Positions 4,981 to 6,806 of a DNA stretch of 6,806 nt are shown piece by piece. Each line of letters starts with the position of its first letter. Position 1 is the first letter of the stretch. A program made the translations under genes and the position numbers. The notes beneath the pieces were generated by a model, which did no database searches, had not been told where the DNA came from, and saw only the letters and a list, made by a program, of their open reading frames with translations. This DNA is from Alphaproteobacteria bacterium UBA5343 (GTDB taxonomy: Bacteria; Pseudomonadota; Alphaproteobacteria; RF32; UBA5343). The stretch lies in the NCBI GenBank assembly GCA_002410125.1, contig DHQH01000039.1, forward strand, positions 19,321-26,126. The letters are read 5' to 3'.

Positions 4981-6473
4981 TATTTTTTAACTCCTCTAAA
5001 AACAAACATATCACCATAAGGAAACTTCTTATACTCTACATCATATTTATCATTAATCTCTGCAAATAACTTAGTTTTATCACTTAAATAATCACTACTA
5101 ATATATAATAAATTATCCCTACCCTTAATCACTTCGTCAAAAGATTTCTCTAAGTTATTAATATCTGTCAAAAACACATTTTTATCACCATCAATCCTAG
5201 ACATCATTCTAAAGAAATTACCAATCCCATCATTATCAATAATAATATTATCAAACCCATCAATAAATCTAGCATGAGACAAATATTTCTTATCTAATTT
5301 TTTATGATTATGCCTAGCTTTTAGCGGTATAATCACAAAAACCGATAGCAATACAAACAAACCAACATATTTACAAATCACCCTCTTCTTATTCATCAAA
5401 AAGTCACTAAAATAAGAAGTAAGAACAATTATATTAAACATTCGAAATACAAGGAAATATCTACCTCCTAATGAATGAGGAGGAATGATTGCTAATAGAT
5501 ATAAAACAATATAGGTAATAAATGTTATTATAAAAATCATATTCAGATAAAATAAATTACCAGCCCGAACCCTAAAGTTATGAATAATTGCTAATATCAA
5601 ACCTATACCAACAAGGCCATCTTTTAAAAACAATGAGTTAAACAAAGTAGTTAATCTATCATATTTATAAAATTCAGGTTTCTCAATACTCATAAAATCT
5701 AAAATTTCAGGGAATATTAAAACATTAACCCCAAGAGCTAACAATGTTACCAAAGCAAATTTGACTATTGGTATAACTTCTTTTTGTCTCACATAATATA
5801 AAAAGATAACAACAGAAAAAATCAAAGCATATACATAAAATAAATACTGAGTTAAAAAGCCTAAACAAAGAGCAATAGCATAATATAAAAGGTAGCGATT
5901 TTTCTTAACCTTAAAATATCTAAGCATAAAATAAACAGTTGCTAAATAAAGAGCATACAGCAATGTATATTGCCTAACAAAGCAATCACTAGCAACATCC
6001 ATCAAACTAACCGCATACACAGCCAAATTAATTGCTATCAAGTAATTACTTTTATAAAAAATAATCTGCAAAACCTTATATAAAAAGAAAAAGCTCACCA
6101 TAAAGAATAAAATATTAAGCCCAATCCCTGAATATATATTAACCCCACCAATCACCATAGCAACATTTAACAAGCTATAATATAAAGGAGGATGAATATC
6201 GAGCTTTGAAGCATTATGTTTCACAGTTTCAAAATCAAACGGATTAATCTGGGTAAACTTCTTCCATTCTTTAGCCTTTTGCCAACTATTATAAATTGGC
6301 GATTTTAATGCCTCATCATATCCTTTATGATTAGTAGCTAATACAATACTTGCCATCTCATCATGTCTATATTCTATCTTAGAAATACCAAAAACAACTC
6401 TTGTCATAACTCCAAATAAAAGCAATAGAACTACAACTAGCTTAAACTTATTATCTAAAATATTTTCGAACAT
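4980..6473 (-). CDS. GT-C/PMT-type (GT39/ArnT-like) membrane glycosyltransferase
   Basis: 497 residues with about ten to twelve membrane helices and a C-terminal soluble region of about 110 residues. After the first helix (about 11-29), the first outer loop carries EYRHDEMAS (34-42) with the acidic pair Asp38-Glu39 that GT-C enzymes of the PMT/ArnT type use for catalysis. LDIHPPLYY at 91-99 is the conserved H-P-P-L-Y-Y motif of the same families. Such enzymes take a sugar from a polyprenyl-phosphate donor and attach it to lipid, glycan or protein in the periplasm. The acceptor cannot be read from sequence. The neighbouring phosphoribosyl-lipid synthase makes a pentofuranosyl lipid a reasonable donor candidate. 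The gene starts 14 nt after the epimerase gene and its stop overlaps the start of the prenyltransferase gene. Confidence 0.82.
   Translation of the reverse strand: MFENILDNKFKLVVVLLLLFGVMTRVVFGISKIEYRHDEMASIVLATNHKGYDEALKSPIYNSWQKAKEWKKFTQINPFDFETVKHNASKLDIHPPLYYSLLNVAMVIGGVNIYSGIGLNILFFMVSFFFLYKVLQIIFYKSNYLIAINLAVYAVSLMDVASDCFVRQYTLLYALYLATVYFMLRYFKVKKNRYLLYYAIALCLGFLTQYLFYVYALIFSVVIFLYYVRQKEVIPIVKFALVTLLALGVNVLIFPEILDFMSIEKPEFYKYDRLTTLFNSLFLKDGLVGIGLILAIIHNFRVRAGNLFYLNMIFIITFITYIVLYLLAIIPPHSLGGRYFLVFRMFNIIVLTSYFSDFLMNKKRVICKYVGLFVLLSVFVIIPLKARHNHKKLDKKYLSHARFIDGFDNIIIDNDGIGNFFRMMSRIDGDKNVFLTDINNLEKSFDEVIKGRDNLLYISSDYLSDKTKLFAEINDKYDVEYKKFPYGDMFVFRGVKK
4991..4997 (-). promoter_or_regulatory. 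Ribosome binding site of the UbiA-family gene
   Basis: AGAGGAG lies inside the last codons of the glycosyltransferase gene, ten bases before the ATG at 4980. It is the best Shine-Dalgarno in the window, suggesting that the phosphoribosyltransferase is translated efficiently in its own right despite the TAATG overlap. Confidence 0.7.
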
Positions 6474-6482
6474 ATATAATAA

Positions 6483-6489
6483 TTTTCCT
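6483..6489 (-). promoter_or_regulatory. Ribosome binding site of the GT-C glycosyltransferase gene
   Basis: AGGAAAA overlaps the TAG stop of the epimerase gene and ends nine bases before the ATG at 6473. It supports that start and ties the two genes into one transcript. Confidence 0.6.
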
Positions 6490-6806
6490 AAAACAAATGC
6501 TTAAATATCGATAAAATACCTTGCTTCCAAGGCACACGGTGAGAAACCCCACTCGCATTTTTAAAATTATCTAAATTTTCTAAATACCAATTATAGTTTC
6601 TAATCAACGCATCTTTATTAGAATGTTGTGGCTTATAGCCTAATTGTTTTTCTGCTTTTTCAATTGATACAAAGCTATCTTCACAAGCTGTCTCATACAC
6701 CCATTTATAAAGCGGAGATAATTTGAAGAATTCTAAAATTCTAAGAGCCCAAATCATAGGTTTTGCAGGAAAACCATAGATTTTTTTACCAAATCCAGCC
6801 ACATCT
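6488..6806 (-). CDS. C-terminal part of a NAD-dependent sugar epimerase/dehydratase (extended SDR)
   Basis: Only the last 105 residues are inside the window; the frame continues through the right edge, so the in-frame GTG at 6802 is an internal Val codon, not a start. The nucleotide-binding Rossmann half is missing. What remains matches the substrate-binding C-terminus of extended short-chain dehydrogenases acting on nucleotide sugars: GFPAKPMIWALRILEF, then SFVSIEKAEKQLGYKP, then DALIRNYNWYLEN. The pattern S-x-E-K-A-x-x-x-LGY-x-P followed by an amphipathic helix with W-Y is typical of NAD-dependent epimerase/dehydratase proteins. Its substrate cannot be assigned from this part. It is the upstream member of the operon visible here and overlaps the ribosome binding site of the next gene, so it probably supplies or modifies a sugar for the same glycan. 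Confidence 0.8.
   Translation of the reverse strand, partial: DVAGFGKKIYGFPAKPMIWALRILEFFKLSPLYKWVYETACEDSFVSIEKAEKQLGYKPQHSNKDALIRNYNWYLENLDNFKNASGVSHRVPWKQGILSIFKHLF

Noticed and set aside
6800..6802. GTG as start of a 104-residue protein
   Set aside because: The frame stays open to the window edge and the encoded segment is the C-terminal half of an extended SDR that needs an upstream Rossmann domain, so this is an internal Val codon.

Overview
This is an AT-rich bacterial window with seven supported protein genes: two run off the window edges and five are complete. The intergenic DNA is rich in palindromes. Stem-loop repeats beginning CGTCATTGCGAG, and nested repeats bounded by TGTCAT and ATGACA around ATCCAGA/TCTGGAT, resemble the dispersed repeats common in Rickettsiales and some other intracellular or host-associated bacteria. 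With the low GC and Gram-negative envelope genes (O-antigen ligase family), this suggests an alphaproteobacterium, plausibly Rickettsiales. That placement is an inference from repeat style; no marker gene is present.

Layout. (1) 3-1265, plus strand: the C-terminal 420 residues of a large secreted or surface protein with two cadherin-like/Ig-like repeats and a charged helical tail. (2) 1271-1305: a perfect 14-bp terminator stem between this gene and the convergent minus-strand gene at 1307-1606, a 99-residue membrane protein with a good sigma70-type promoter at 1649-1677. (3) 1607-2119: a 0.5-kb gene-free stretch holding that promoter and at least three palindromic elements, one a nested composite of 133 bp. 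(4) 2120-2341, minus strand: a 73-residue single-pass membrane protein with a candidate promoter at 2435-2463 and a GC-rich terminator at 2056-2078. (5) 2471-6806, minus strand: a tightly packed five-gene envelope-glycan operon, entering from the right edge.

The operon reads, in transcription order: sugar-nucleotide epimerase/dehydratase (C-terminus only), GT-C/PMT-type membrane glycosyltransferase, UbiA-type polyprenyl-phosphate phosphoribosyltransferase, GtrA-family membrane protein, and O-antigen ligase/polymerase family protein. Stops and starts overlap (TAATG, ATGA) or are separated by 9-14 nt, so the genes are probably co-transcribed and partly translationally coupled. The simplest reading is a pathway that builds a polyprenyl-phosphate pentose donor (ribofuranose, perhaps arabinofuranose) at the inner face of the cytoplasmic membrane, moves it across, and transfers the sugar to a surface glycan in the periplasm. 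No single gene is novel, but this combination in a presumed Rickettsiales-like genome, and the composite palindromic element, are the parts most worth a second look.
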